From DASVWZ01 sp963708575 (GTDB lineage Bacteria > Acidobacteriota > Terriglobia > Terriglobales > Acidobacteriaceae), in the NCBI GenBank assembly GCA_963708575.1, contig CAVPTB010000003.1:496001-560000 (forward strand): DNA of 64,000 bases. The letters are read 5' to 3'. Below, piece after piece: positions 1-10,400 of this stretch; positions within the stretch are counted from its first letter, which is position 1; each line of letters starts with the position of its first letter. Below the pieces are notes generated by a model. It was not told the origin of the DNA and made no database searches. It worked only from the letters and a program-made list of their open reading frames with translations. A program made the position numbers and the translations under genes.

Positions 1-190
1 TTGCGAAGATATTCGTCGATACTGATTTCTGTTTGTAGGGCTACCATGAGACGATTTTTGTGATCACCCCGAATTATATGGCCACCACCTACGACGTAAC
101 GGACGCATTCCTCCGCACAATATCCCGCATGGCAACAGCCGGAGTATACTTCCCATCGAACCGTCATCCCGCACAACAGGAGTCTGACCC
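1..190. other. No gene recognised at left edge
   Basis: All frames are broken by stops and nothing recognisable is encoded. A purine-rich ribosome-binding site (aggag at about 178-182) sits 8 nt before the GTG of the next gene, so the right end is probably its leader. Confidence 0.4.
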
Positions 191-601
191 GTGGTGAGAT
201 CCATAGCCATCGTGCTAGGCAGTTACCTGCTCTCGGTTACGCTGGTCCTGGCAACCGACCCATTGCTCTCCCGTCTCTTCCCCGGCGATTTCGTCCCAGG
301 CCGCATACCTTCGCAATCGCCTCTGCTTGCGAGTACGGCACTATTTGTAGTGATCTCGATTTTCTGCGCCTGGCTTTGCGCCCGCTTCGCCCCCACTCGC
401 AATGCACGCGCCGTCCTCTGGTTCTTTATCCTCGGCGAAGTGATGGGCGTCGCCTCCGTCATCCCCAACTGGAACAAAGGCTGGCCGCACTGGTATTGGC
501 TATCCTGGCTTCTGACCTGGCCGATCTCCTGCTGGCTCGGCCTGCGCCTTGCGGGGCGTCGAGACGATCAAACATCGGTGCGGGCGGTAAGAGCGGCGTG
601 A
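191..601 (+). CDS. Small hypothetical membrane protein
   Basis: A 136-residue protein with GTG start and an aggag ribosome-binding site about 8 nt upstream. Four hydrophobic segments are visible (roughly residues 4-22, 45-66, 74-93 and 102-121), separated by short loops; the third loop is Trp-rich (NWNKGWPHWYW). The C-terminus is Arg-rich and would lie on the cytoplasmic side. It is probably an inner-membrane protein. I recognise no family and there is no clear operon partner; the next gene is about 250 bp away on the same strand. Hydrophobic pattern and ribosome-binding site support it being real, but its function is unknown. Confidence 0.6.
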   Translation: MVRSIAIVLGSYLLSVTLVLATDPLLSRLFPGDFVPGRIPSQSPLLASTALFVVISIFCAWLCARFAPTRNARAVLWFFILGEVMGVASVIPNWNKGWPHWYWLSWLLTWPISCWLGLRLAGRRDDQTSVRAVRAA

Positions 602-855
602 AAATCGGCGCTGTATCAGGGCATTCGCTTCAGCGATGCACTCGTCGAGTCCTCAGATTTTCTGCGTCTTCCACTCATCTAATTAAACCGAATTAACAAA
701 TGTCTGAGCAACGCCGACTCGCCTGTCACACAAAAGTCCTGCAGCGGGAGGCTGAACTCGAGGGAAGCTTTAGGGGATTTTCAGCTTAAATACGACACCA
801 CAACCTGGGTACTCGTGACGGCGCACGCCGGAACGATGCAGTAATAAGGAATAGG

Positions 856-1479
856 ATGTCTCTGCAGTTAGGAGAGCTATGCGACCGGACCAGCGATCCG
901 GGGATCGCTAACTTTATATCGATGCAACGACCAGCCCTAATCGTCATTGACATGGTGAATGATTTTCTTCAGAAGTGGGAGCCATCCCCGAAGCTGCGGC
1001 TGGTCCGGTCGATCAACGACCTCGTCTGCGTCATGCGTCGATATGGTCACCCGATCATTTGGGTTCGCCAGGAATTCGAGCCTGACCTCAGTGATGCCTT
1101 TCCGGAAATGAAAACCAAGGGTATTCGCATCACCATCAAGGGAACAAGCGGTTCGCAGATTGACCCGGATCTTGCGGTTGCTCAAGCGGACCCGGTCGTA
1201 ATTAAGAAACGGTACAGCGCTTTCTATAACACGGCCCTCGATCAAGTGCTCCATCGATTTAGTCCCGATGCGCTTATTCTGGCAGGTATTAACACGCATG
1301 CCTGCGTCCGGGCGACGGCGATCGATGCCTACCAGCGAGACTGCGCGATTATTCTGGCGGCGGATTGTGTCGATTCCTACGACCGGGAGCATCACGATAT
1401 TTCGATGAAGTACATGAAAGACAAAATCGCTACGGTTATGAGCAATCAAGAAAACGGCTTAGCGCTAACCACAAATTAG
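856..1479 (+). CDS. Isochorismatase-family cysteine hydrolase
   Basis: A 207-residue protein of the isochorismatase-like hydrolase fold, which includes nicotinamidases, N-carbamoyl amidases and isochorismatases. The catalytic triad is visible: Asp32 in VIDMVNDF, Lys117 or Lys118 in IKKRYSAF, and nucleophile Cys150 in GINTHACVRAT. The cis-peptide region preceding the cysteine (LAGINTH) is also typical. Two starts are possible: ATG 856, preceded by aagga, or ATG 922 (MQRPALIVIDM), which matches the usual family N-terminus. The first 22 residues are therefore uncertain. The substrate cannot be deduced, because the neighbours (an unrelated membrane protein and a MATE transporter) give no pathway context. 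Cytoplasmic; no signal peptide. Confidence 0.85.
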   Translation: MSLQLGELCDRTSDPGIANFISMQRPALIVIDMVNDFLQKWEPSPKLRLVRSINDLVCVMRRYGHPIIWVRQEFEPDLSDAFPEMKTKGIRITIKGTSGSQIDPDLAVAQADPVVIKKRYSAFYNTALDQVLHRFSPDALILAGINTHACVRATAIDAYQRDCAIILAADCVDSYDREHHDISMKYMKDKIATVMSNQENGLALTTN

Positions 1480-1591
1480 AGGCGGCGCACAGGTCGCAAT
1501 TGTCGTTCTCGAATTATATTGAAGTCTCGCTGTTTGCAATATTCCAGGATGCCTCTCACTCACTTTATCCCAAGCTTCGATCTCGAACCCT

Positions 1592-3020
1592 CTAGATTTT
1601 CTGCGTCTTCCACTTCCCTTTTTTAAACAAAATCGCGCTGATTCCCGCAATCGTCGCTTCCGCCACCACAATTGCCCAGTAAGTCCCGCGCGAATGCATT
1701 CCCACCCGAATCGCCAGCCAGCACGCCAGAGGAATCTCCAGCACCCAGAAGCCGAAGAAGTTCACCATCGTCGGCGTCACCGTATCGCCCGCGCCGTTGA
1801 ACGCCTGCAGCATCACCATCCCATACGCGTATCCGATATTGCCGTAGCTAACAATGCGCAGGCAACCGCCGCCATCCGGCACCACCGCCGGGTCGGAAGT
1901 AAACAGCCTCACGACCGGCTCCGCAAATAAGATGAACAGCATGCCGACCAGCGACCCAGGAACAGCATGTTGTAAAACCCGGTCCGCCACACCGCCTGCT
2001 CCGCGCGCTCTGGATGCTTCGCGCCCAGGTTCTGCCCCACCAGCGTCGCCGCCGCGTTACTCAATCCCCAGGACGGCAGAATGAGAAAAATCACGATCCG
2101 GATCGCGATCGTATACCCCGCCACCGCCGCCGCCCCGAAGATGCTCACAATCCGCACCAGCCCAATCCAACTGGCATGCGCAATAGCAAACTGCAGCAAT
2201 TCCGGTGAGCGACACTCGAAACAGTCGCCACATCACTTCGCAGATCCAAGCGAATATGCCGCGCCAGGATCCGAATCCGCTCCGTCCCGCGCAGCAACCG
2301 GTAGAACTGGTAAGCACCCCGATGCTGCGGCCGGTGAACGTCGCCAGCGCCGCGCCAGTCACGCCCAAGCGGTGGAAACGGTCCCAGCCCGAAAATCAGG
2401 CAGGGGTCAAGGATCAGGTTGATGATGTTCGACACCCACAAGCAGCCGCATCGCGATGGCCGCATCCCCTGCCCCACGAAAGATCGCGTTGTTCAGGAAC
2501 AGCATCAACACCACGCCGCTGCCGCCTAGCGCGATCCGCGTGTAACTCGATCCCGCCGCAACGATGTCCGGCGAAGCCCCCATCAGGCGAAGCAACTGTG
2601 GCGCATAAATCCCGCAAGGCAATCCCAATCAATAGATGCCGTAATGATTCCCAAGGCAATCGCCTGCACCGCGGCGACTGCCCCGCCCTCCGGATCTTTC
2701 TCCCCGATTCGCCGCGCCACCATCGCCGTCGTCGACAGGCTCAGACCCATCCCCACCGCAAACACAATGCTCAGCATCGACTCGGTGAGCCCTACCGTCG
2801 CCACCGCATTCGATCCCAGCCGTCCCACCCAGAACACATCCACCACGGCAAACAGAGATTCCAGCACCATCTCCAGCACCATCGGAACCGCCAGCAACAG
2901 AATCGCGCGATTCAGGTTTCCACTGGTGTAATCCTGATGCGAGCCCTGCACCGCCTCCCATAGCGATCGCCAAAGGCTCGGTTGCGAACTCGGCAATGTC
3001 ACGTCCGTTTCCAGTTCCAT
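1592..3020 (-). pseudogene. MATE-family multidrug/Na+ efflux transporter, frameshifted
   Basis: Pieces in different frames on the minus strand join into one MATE transporter. The N-terminus (start ATG at 3020; residues like LNRAILLLAVPMVLEM and ESLFAVVDVFWVGRLG) lies at 2583-3020. Middle pieces are at about 2407-2628 and 2145-2477, then 1909-2199 (LVGQNLGAKHPERAEQAV, a MATE second-half hallmark), and the C-terminus (LQAFNGAGDTVTP) is at 1592-1990. At least five frame changes are needed. The family has 12 membrane helices in two homologous bundles and exports cationic compounds using Na+ or H+ gradients. Nearly full-length homology is retained. Because neighbouring essential genes show the same defect, sequencing error is at least as likely as true decay. 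Confidence 0.8.
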
Positions 3021-3257
3021 AAAAACCTTGGGGCACGTCTGGGCCCGAGCCAACATAGCTAAACAGAGGGATTTTCGAACTCCGCGCGGCGGCGGATGAT
3101 CAGGAATTGCGAATTAGAGGCGATCAGACATCTTATGGGGCCTTCCAGAGTGGGAAGTTCCCTTGAGTCTACCCGCTACATGGATCAGCGGCAAGATCTC
3201 AGGAAAGATTTTACAAATCTGCGGCCCAATCGCGTTCCGGCTACAATCTCGCTTTCG

Positions 3258-3901
3258 ATGGAAACATCCCGCATCGCTGAATTGCTCCAACCATTTGTTG
3301 CGGAGCCTCTCTCGGATTCCCAGTTGCACTCCATATCGGCCCACCTCGATCTTCTGCTGCGCTGGAACGCGCGCATGAATCTCACCGCAGTGCGCGACAA
3401 AGACAATATCGTGACACGACATTTCGGCGAGTCGCTTTTCGCGGCCCGGCAGCTCTTCCCCGCTCCAACTCAACCTGCCGGACAGCACCTTATCGACATC
3501 GGCTCCGGCGCCGGCTTCCCTGGCCTGCCCATCAAGCTCTGGAATCCGGCCCTGAAGACCACGCTGATCGAATCGAACCACAAGAAGGCCACATTCCTCC
3601 GCGAAGTCGTTCGTTCTTTGTCGTTGGGCGACGTCGAGGTCCTGCCCATCCGCTCCGAGGATTACAAGGGCGCCCCCGCCGACGTCGTAACTCTCCGCGC
3701 GGTCGAGCGCTTCGAATTTGCCCTGCCGACCGCCGCCACACTGGTCAGATTAAAGGGCGGATCGCCCTCCTCATCGGAGAAGCGCAATCTGCGGTCGCAA
3801 CAAAACTTTTGCCGAGTTTCCTCTGGCGAGCCCCCTCGGCAATCCCACAGTCCGACCACCGCATTCTCCTGGTCGGATCCCCTCCGGAACCCGATGAGTA
3901 A
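3258..3901 (+). CDS. rsmG: 16S rRNA (guanine527-N7)-methyltransferase RsmG (one frameshift)
   Basis: RsmG (GidB) methylates G527 of 16S rRNA using S-adenosylmethionine. The ATG at 3258 gives METSRIAELL, followed by the family signature LLLRWNARMNLTAVRD, the SAM-binding motif IDIGSGAGFPGLPIK, and the acidic end of the next strand (TLIESNHKKATFLREV). The reading frame breaks at about 3760, in a ggc-gga run. One extra G restores IALLIGEAQSAVATKLLPSF and a C-terminus ending GSPPEPDE with a stop at 3899-3901. Length after correction is about 215 residues, normal for the family. Position next to parS/parA/parB matches the common bacterial gidB-parAB order. The frameshift is most likely an error. 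Confidence 0.9.
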
Positions 3902-3944
3902 ATCCGAATCACCTAAGTTAAGGGGTGGGAAGAGATTTGCCGAG

Positions 3945-3960
3945 GGTGGTACGTGGAACA
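3945..3960. promoter_or_regulatory. Degenerate parS-like half site
   Basis: The sequence ggtggtacgtggaaca matches the two perfect parS sites downstream at 12 of 16 positions, including the whole right half. It may be a weak ParB contact or a decayed copy. Confidence 0.35.
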
Positions 3961-4159
3961 AAAACGCCGTTTTTCGGGAGAAAGTGGAACAAACATGCGG
4001 CCCGACCCGAGCCCATGTTCCCCTCAACTTCCTAACCTAAGGCACAAGAAGACGCCGATCACGCCAAAAAATCACGCAGGTCGCCCTTGCCGTCGCAAAG
4101 CTGCTACCGGCTATCAAATCCGAGTTGCGGAAGAAAAAATCTCCGCCAACCCCAACTGA

Positions 4160-4175
4160 TGTTCCACGTGGAACA
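4160..4175. promoter_or_regulatory. parS centromere site 1
   Basis: TGTTCCACGTGGAACA is a perfect 16-bp palindrome differing by one symmetric pair from the widespread bacterial parS consensus (TGTTTCACGTGAAACA). It lies about 185 bp upstream of parA, with a second identical copy 35 bp further on. ParB binds parS, spreads along the chromosome and works with ParA to segregate origins. Confidence 0.93.
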
Positions 4176-4194
4176 CTTCCTCCCAATTCATATC

Positions 4195-4210
4195 TGTTCC
4201 ACGTGGAACA
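4195..4210. promoter_or_regulatory. parS centromere site 2
   Basis: Identical 16-bp palindrome to the site at 4160, with 35 bp start-to-start spacing. Two perfect copies beside parAB make chance unlikely. Confidence 0.93.
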
Positions 4211-4358
4211 CAACTGTGCAAAGCCTGGTGCACATCCGGTCCAACTTGCTCGGAACACAGCCAATGAACTGGTTACTGCTTTGCACTGAATTCCGTCATT
4301 GCTTTTGCACAACCAATCGCTCTATTCTGCGATTATCTCTGGGTTCTCTACAATTTAA

Positions 4359-5237
4359 ATGGGACGCGTCATAGCGGTTGCCAACCAGAAGGGCGGCGTG
4401 GGGAAAACTACGACTGCCATCAACCTGGCTCGTCGTTCGCAGCGGCCGAGGTCAACACACTCCTGATCGACTGCGATCCGCAGTCGAATGCCACCAGCGG
4501 ACTCGGTCTGGTCAAAGATCCCGAGCGCATTCAACACCTACCACCTGCTGATGGGCGAGGCCTCGCTTGAGCAGGCGATCTCAGCCGACCGAGCTTGAGC
4601 AGCTTTGGATCATGCCGGCGCACAAGAACATGATCGGCGCCAACATTGAGCTGGTCGAGGCGGATCGTCGCGAGTTCCGCCTGCGGGACGCACTCTGCGC
4701 CCTTGCGCGATCGCTTTCAGTACATCGTGCTCGATTGTCCGCCGGCGCTCGATCTACTTACCCTGAACTGCCCTGGTGGCAGCGGATGCGGTCCTGATTC
4801 CCATGCAGGCGGAATACTTCGCCCTGGAAGGAATCAGCGAATTGATGGACACCGTGGAGCGCATCCGTGGCAGCTTCAATCCCGATCTCGGGATCGAGGG
4901 CGTGGTTCTGACCATGCTTGATGAGCGCACCAACCTGGCGCAGCAGGTGATGAGCGAGCTGAAGAGGTTCTTTGGCGAGAAGCTCTGCAACACAACCATC
5001 CCGCGGAACATTCGGCTGGCGGAAGCTCCCAGCCATGGCAAGCCGGTGTTGCTCTACGATCCGCGGTCGCGCGGGGCCGAGAGCTACATGAACCTGGCCA
5101 AGGAGATTCTGGACAAATACGCGCCAGCCGAAGACGTCACCGAAGAGAAGCAAGTGGTGAACGGGCCGCGGTGGAAGCGCTGGATCAAAGAAAGAAACAA
5201 GCTGACCACGATCAACATTTCGGGCAATCCAAGCTAA
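4359..5237 (+). CDS. parA: Chromosome partitioning ATPase ParA/Soj (multiple frameshifts)
   Basis: ParA is the Walker-type ATPase that moves ParB-parS complexes. The ATG at 4359 opens with IAVANQKGGVGKTTTAINLA, the deviant Walker A motif with its signature lysine. Later pieces in other frames supply LLIDCDPQSNATSGLG (about 4455-4510), YHLLMGEASLEQAI (about 4540), IMPAHKNMIGANIELV, QYIVLDCPPALDLLTLN (Walker B region, about 4720) and ADAVLIPMQAEYFALEGISEL onward. The intact 3' part is 4776-5237. At least five frame changes occur between 4430 and 4780. Corrected length is about 290 residues, ordinary for Soj. The tail after AKEILDKYAP is somewhat extended. Such a gene is rarely lost, so sequence error is likely. 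Confidence 0.9.
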
Positions 5238-5343
5238 GGGGCAGGGAAGCCGTGAGTGCATAGTCCAGTCAGCCTCGGCGAGCTTGGCGGTACCGGCAGT
5301 AAAGAACTTTTCTACGTAAAGCAGTGACCCGAGGGAGACGCAC

Positions 5344-6324
5344 ATGACGACAGCCATAGAGAAGAATCCCCAAGATAAACGCCGCGCCCTGGGACGCGGC
5401 CTCGACTCGCCGCTTCCATCCGGACCCCGCGTAGTCACGGGCACAGCCGCAGCCGCCGCGACGCCTGCGCCGCGAACCGAGCCAGCAGCGCCGCAGCCGG
5501 TCGTCGTACCATCTCCGTTGCCCAAAGCCGCCACCGAAGATTCGGTGCAGCAGATCCCGCTCGACCAGATCGACGGCAATCCATACCAGACGCGCACGGC
5601 TTTCGAAACAGGCCCTGCAGGAGCTGGCCGACTCCATTTATGCGACTGGGGTGGTGCAACCGGTGGTGGTCCGAGCCGGCAAAGACGGACGCTACACGCT
5701 GATCCTTGGCGAGCGCCGCTGCCGCGCTTCGAAGCTGGCAGGGAAGTCGACTGTCCCGGCGATCGTCCGTAAAGTCAGCGACCAGCAAGCCGCCGAGATG
5801 ACCATCGTCGAGAACCTGCAGCGCCAGGACCTCAACTGCCTCGAGCAAGCCATGGCCTACGCCAAGCTCAGCAGCGACTTCGGCCTCACCCAGGAGCAGA
5901 TCGGGCACCGGGTCGGCGTTTCCCGCGAGTCGGTCTCGAACTACATGCGGCTGCTCAGGCTGCCGGAGCACGTCACGCAATACCTGCGGGAAGGGAAGCT
6001 CGGCTTCAGCGAAGCCCGCTTGCTGCTCACGCTGGTCGATGCCACACAAATCCCCAAAATCGCCGATCAGGCGGTCTGGGAATGTCTCTCGGTGCAGCAA
6101 CTCGATCACCTGGTCGAGCAAACCAACCGGTCCATCGATAAAGAGGCCACGCCAGGGACGGCGCGCTGGGTCGATCCCAACGTCGCGCCGCCCAGACTGA
6201 ACTGGAACGCGTGCTCGGAGTCCGCGTCCGCATCAAGGACCGCAAGGGCAAAGGCAGAATCGTGATCGAGTACGCCACGCTGGAAGACTTCGACCGAGTC
6301 TTAGAAATGCTGAAAGGCAAATAG
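5344..6324 (+). CDS. parB: Chromosome partitioning protein ParB/Spo0J (two frameshifts)
   Basis: ParB is the parS-binding CTPase clamp. The start at 5344 gives RRALGRGLDS, the usual ParB N-terminus (normally RGLGRGL), then an Ala/Pro linker and QIPLDQIDGNPYQTR. After a frame change near 5605 come LQELADSIYATGVVQPVVVR, ILGERRCRASKLAG (the GERRxRA CTP-binding motif), TIVENLQRQDLNCLEQAMAY and the helix-turn-helix LTQEQIGHRVGVSRESVSNY. A second change near 6190 gives the C-terminal dimer segment ending DRVLEMLKGK, with stop at 6322-6324. Corrected length is about 325 residues. It sits 106 bp after parA and is presumably co-transcribed. Probably intact in reality. Confidence 0.92.
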
Positions 6325-6328
6325 CCCA

Positions 6329-6353
6329 TGTGGGGCGGACATTCCTGTCCGCC
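6329..6353. repeat. Hairpin repeat, family D copy 1
   Basis: The core ggcggaca-ttcc-tgtccgcc is a perfect 8-bp stem with a 4-nt loop, directly after the parB stop, so it may also act in transcript 3' processing. Related copies are at 6381-6406 and 7081-7106. Confidence 0.75.
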
Positions 6354-6380
6354 GCTCGCGTGGGGAGTGGAAACAACTTG

Positions 6381-6406
6381 TGTGGGTCGGACATTCATTA
6401 CCGACC
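6381..6406. repeat. Hairpin repeat, family D copy 2
   Basis: Shares the frame tgtggg-cgg-acattc with copy 1. The stem arms (ggtcgg and ccgacc) have changed together, keeping base pairing while the bases differ. Confidence 0.65.
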
Positions 6407-6596
6407 TGCCCCTTCTCGAAGCTGCCCAGTTCACGTCCCTTCCATTGGCATTAACCCTGGGACCCAACTCCAGTCCGAACCCTTCTGATAACGACTCAAT
6501 TAGAATCCAGTGGGACAAACCAGCCATTTTTTGAACCAGTTCGCACCTCAGTAGCCCAAAATCGCCACCATTCGCCGAACCATAACCTGGGAAGAC

Positions 6597-6660
6597 CCGT
6601 AACGACCGAAGGCCAAAGACCGCAGTCGGAAGACCGAAGACCGAAGACGTCCGTCCAAGA
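6597..6660. repeat. gaccgaagac-type simple repeat, family A
   Basis: Purine-rich degenerate repetition of units such as gaccgaagac, ggccaaagacc and gtcggaagacc. The same word family appears inside mnmG (about 33244-33290, 34465-34530) and selD (about 45195-45220). Confidence 0.6.
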
Positions 6661-6756
6661 GCCCGTAGCATTACGAATCAACTCAGTTACCCCGTGGAAC
6701 AAACTCCACATCTTTTATCCAACCATCGAGCCCGCGATTAAAATTAATCCCACAAA

Positions 6757-7065
6757 GTGGGAAACATGCTCGATCACGCCCTCATCGCGTCCGTCGCGGC
6801 CCAGATGGCCGACGCCAAGTCCGTCACCGTGGAAGGGAAGAGCTTTCCCATCACGCGCACCAGCACGCAGCGGCTGCGCACCGTCCGCTTCGACGCCGGA
6901 GGCCAAACCTACCAGGCGATCGAACAGAATCCGGAGAAGCCGAGCCGCTGGGGACAACTCGCCCGCGAAGGCCACTGGGTCGTCCAATTCCGCGACGTCG
7001 CCACCGGCAAATACATCGCGGTCTCCGTCGACGGCAAGGTCCAGGAATTCGGCCGCTCGAAGTAA
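6757..7065 (+). CDS. Small conserved hypothetical protein
   Basis: 102 residues from GTG 6757, or 99 from ATG 6766; the ATG (MLDHALIASV) is the more natural start. There is no signal peptide or membrane helix. It is predicted to be a compact alpha/beta protein: a short helix (IASVAAQMADA), then strands SVTVEGKSFPI, TVRFDAGGQTYQAIEQN, HWVVQFRD and KYIAVSVDGKVQEF. I recall similar short proteins in Acidobacteria but know no function. Codon pattern and composition match the neighbouring chromosomal genes, and it is intact although it lies inside the frameshift-rich zone. Confidence 0.65.
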   Translation: MGNMLDHALIASVAAQMADAKSVTVEGKSFPITRTSTQRLRTVRFDAGGQTYQAIEQNPEKPSRWGQLAREGHWVVQFRDVATGKYIAVSVDGKVQEFGRSK

Positions 7066-7080
7066 GCGTTGCCATCGCCC

Positions 7081-7106
7081 GTGTAGGGCAGACATTTTTG
7101 TCCGCC
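7081..7106. repeat. Hairpin repeat, family D copy 3
   Basis: gtgtagggcagaca-tttt-tgtccgcc is a diverged relative of the repeats at 6329 and 6381; it lies just after the stop of the small conserved gene. Confidence 0.6.
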
Positions 7107-7157
7107 ATCATCAGTGAAACGATGCACACGTAGCGACGGATGCCGTGTTCCCCGCTC

Positions 7158-7186
7158 GTCATGCTGAGCAAAGCGAAGCATCCCTG
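7158..7186 (-). repeat. Family B repeat (gcttcgctcagcatgac type)
   Basis: Read on the minus strand it matches the units repeated in tandem at 11003-11185 (ggatgcttcgct..cagcatgac). Confidence 0.6.
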
Positions 7187-7357
7187 TCGCACCACATCGT
7201 CCTGTTCCGAATCGGAACGTGATTCCCACCCGCTCCTGTCAAGACGAATCCGCTGCCCCCAATCCAAAATCCAGACACCTGCACATCTACGGCACATAGC
7301 ACGAAAAGCGCCTCTAGTCAATTTTTCTGAAAGCGAGTACAAAGTTACCTACTTTGA

Positions 7358-7394
7358 GGGGGAGTCATAGCGCAAGCTATGGCTTCCCCCTTTT
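7358..7394. terminator. Strong hairpin with T-run
   Basis: gggggag-t-catagc and gctatgg-cttccccc pair over about 14 bp with one bulge around a gcaa tetraloop, followed by ttttcg. It looks like a rho-independent terminator on the plus strand and isolates the next gene from upstream transcription. Confidence 0.65.
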
Positions 7395-7450
7395 CGTTTG
7401 GAACTGAAGCAAACCGGCCTGCACACGGAGGCTCACAACTTGGAGCTAGA

Positions 7451-10400
7451 ATGAAGATCGCTATCGTCCAGCTAAGCGACCTCCATATAAAGGACTCACG
7501 GAACGAGGTTCTGCTACGCGCGAATCAGATCCTTGCGGCTACGCGGGCCGGCGTCCACTTACCCGAAATCGCCCTTCTGCTCTATTGGGTGATATCGCTT
7601 ACTCGGGCGAGAAGACACAGTACGACTTAGCTCAAGTCTTTTGTTCGGAATCGAAATTCTCTTCGAGGCAGAACGCATTCTCACTCGGGAATTTTTCGTT
7701 CCGGGAAACCACGATACTCAGGTTGGGACAGCCACGGACGAGCTAAGAGACATGGCAAATGCCAAGGTCAAGGAGGACGTCGCAGCAATTTCGGCGACAG
7801 GCACGCTAGCGAAAAGGCTCCTTTAGCAGCAGAATGCATTCTTCGACTTTGTCTCTTCGCGCGGTGGAGTGGTTCTGGATTTCGAGGGGCGGCTTTTCAG
7901 CAGAGAGCGTTTTAAGCAACACCACCAATTACCATCGACGGAAACTTTTAACACTGCGTTCACGTCTACGCTGCAGGAGAAACCCGGCACCCTTGTATTC
8001 CCGGACCAGGTTATCCCGTCCGATATCCTCACTGATGCTGACCTCGTTATATCGGTACTGCACCACCCACTTCATTGGTTTGAGCCGTCGAACGCCACGC
8101 GATCGAGAAAGTTCGTGGAATCAGGTTGCGATCTCATTTTCACGGGCCACGAACATCTGCCAGACGCTTTCGCAAAATTACGTGCAAAGGAGGAGCAGAC
8201 CTGCTACATCGAAGGGGCCGCGCTTGACGATCCGCCGGAACTGCGTTCAATGTCGTCGAAGCCAACCTTTTGACAAACTCGTTGAGGGCCGAAACTTGTT
8301 CGGACCGGAGTGGCGAATTGTACGTACCGGGGCAATGCGCGTGACCTTCCTGCCGTCCGAAACATCCTTTCCGCGGGTTCCCGATTCCGGACTCCCCCGA
8401 ATTTTCTAAGTTCTTGGAATATCCCTGGACCCTTCACACCCACCCACATAAGAAAGAGCTTCACCTGAGCGACTTTTTCGTACACCCAACGCTTCGTAAA
8501 ACCAATCTGACGGAGCCCCTAATTTTATTTGACAGTGTCGACGCACGAAATTCCTTCGAGAGACATCGCACGTCACGATTGTCGGAAGAGCAAGCGGAGG
8601 CCGGCAAAACTGCGCTGGGAAAGACACTTTATCGTCATCTCCTTTCGGACACCACGGTGGTTCCTTGCCATTTATACGGGGGAGGATTTCGAAACAGTCG
8701 GAGAAAAGAGCATTCGCGCTCTCGTGCGTAAAGCATTTGAAAGACAATACGACGACACCCGCCTCGTCCGGTACAACAAGCCGCCGCAAACCGAAAGCCC
8801 TCACCGTGGACGATTGGCACACAGCTGTGTTCCAATCAGCGCGGCCGTGCCAATCTAACCCGCCGACTCGAAGAGCGGACCTTTTGTGCGAAACTGTTTT
8901 GAGGGTGATTTTGTCTGGTGGAGAAGATAGCGGCGCCAGGTGAGTCCGAAACCGTCTTCGGTGACTTCGAGCACTGCGGACTCCCGGAGTTTGGAGTGCG
9001 CCTCCGGGGGAAGCTTATCGAAAAATGGCACGTGATAGGCCAAGAGTTAACGGTCGCAAGGTCACGTAGCTGACCTTGTCAAGCAGAGTGAAAACAGAAT
9101 CAATTCAATACTGGAAAAGAACTTTCTTCCCTCCTTTCCATTCGTTGTTATGACGCTCCTCCAAGCAGACACGGGCCAAATGGCCAATGCGAACCTCGGC
9201 TCATACGGCCACCTATACGAGGTACTGATCACACGGCGCCTAGGAGAAAGCAGCGACAAGCTCACGGATCTCGGAACCAAATATACCTACATCCTCGCCT
9301 CGCGTATTTCATGTTTTCAACGACAAAAACAGGATTTCAGCAGCCGAGATGGAAAACGTACACGCCAGTTATTGTTCAGAATACGGGCAAAAAGATCCAC
9401 CTAGCTAAGATGCTAGGGGAACTAGAGCAGGCGCAAATCATCTCCCGTGACGGCGATATTGTTCGTTTTAAATACCGGGCCTGCTACTGCTATTTCGTTG
9501 CGAAATATTTCCAAGAGAACCTCGCAGCCGAGGAATCCGGTACTTCGGGAGCAGTTGCTTCAGGTAGCGAATAGAGTTTACTTCTGATGATTACGCAAAC
9601 ATAATCATCTTTTTTGTCTTTCTCACTAAAGATCACGTGATCATAACCCAGATCATCGAGAACGCTGACCGAATTTATTCCGAACTTTCCCCATGCAACT
9701 TCACGGAGCGATGTCACATTCTCTCTAACTTCCTTCTCAAGGAAACCCCGAAGAAGTTGATCGAGGCGTCTTGACACCCAGGAGAATAGGGAAGAATTCC
9801 GCCCCAGCAGGACGAGGAAAACGGGCGCATGCTGAAGATGGCACTTCACGCTCCGAGAACAGAATCGAGTATCAGGATGGTCTTACCGACTTCCAAAAGG
9901 TAACGATCGCGTTCAGCAATCTTAGGATATTGGGGCACGTTCCTAAAACTTCACGGGCGTGCTGCGAAAGGACCCGAAGGAACAGTTGGCGAAGCGAGCT
10001 ACGGCCTGGCGCTGCGCCTTATGAAACGATTTCTCGACATGTTGATAGAAAACATCGACCTCTTCGAGGCTGCAGCTTTGTGCAGCGGCGAACAGAGGCG
10101 CGCCGCAAGAGCCAAAGACGAATACGACCTTGTTGGAAACGACGACCTAAAGAGGCGAGCCGATCGGTGCGCTCATTTCTCTCGCCAGGGCCGTCGGATT
10201 TGCGATTCTCAAGAGACTTTCGATGAACCTCGGCTCAGAAGATCTCGCAATAACATACGAAGACGTAAAAAACAATTGGGGAGGAGATGACACGTCCGTC
10301 AGACTAATCGATTTGGCAATAAAACTTGACCATTTTAAAGACGCTCCAAATGCGGACATCGAAGACCTCGCAACGTTATTCAGAAAAAACCCTTACTCAT

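Larger units (their letters stand above)
3902..4358. other. rsmG-parA intergenic region containing parS sites
   Basis: This 457 bp stretch holds no convincing gene; reading frames across it are short or run on from the shifted rsmG frame. It contains two perfect parS palindromes (4160-4175 and 4195-4210) and a degenerate relative at 3945-3960 whose right ten bases are identical (acgtggaaca). It presumably also holds the parA promoter, which I cannot place. Confidence 0.7.
6325..6756. other. Repeat-bearing intergenic region after parB
   Basis: No gene is seen in 432 bp. It carries two copies of a hairpin-forming repeat (6329-6353, 6381-6406), a gaccgaagac-type simple repeat (6597-6660), and a degenerate parS-like sequence at 6686-6701 (12 of 16 matches, right half identical). 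Confidence 0.6.
7066..7450. other. Intergenic region with repeats and a strong hairpin
   Basis: No gene is seen in 385 bp. It contains a family D repeat (7081-7106), a family B repeat (7158-7186) and a strong hairpin at 7358-7390 just before the next gene. Confidence 0.6.

Noticed and set aside
4758..5597. 279-codon open frame on the minus strand over parA-parB
   Set aside because: It is antisense to clear ParA and ParB motifs and encodes a low-complexity Ala/Arg/Gly-rich product; a shadow frame.
9490..9849. 119-codon minus-strand frame inside the MPE-STAND gene
   Set aside because: The plus-strand reading gives a coherent STAND-like helical arm continuing from both sides; the antisense frame has no recognisable domain.
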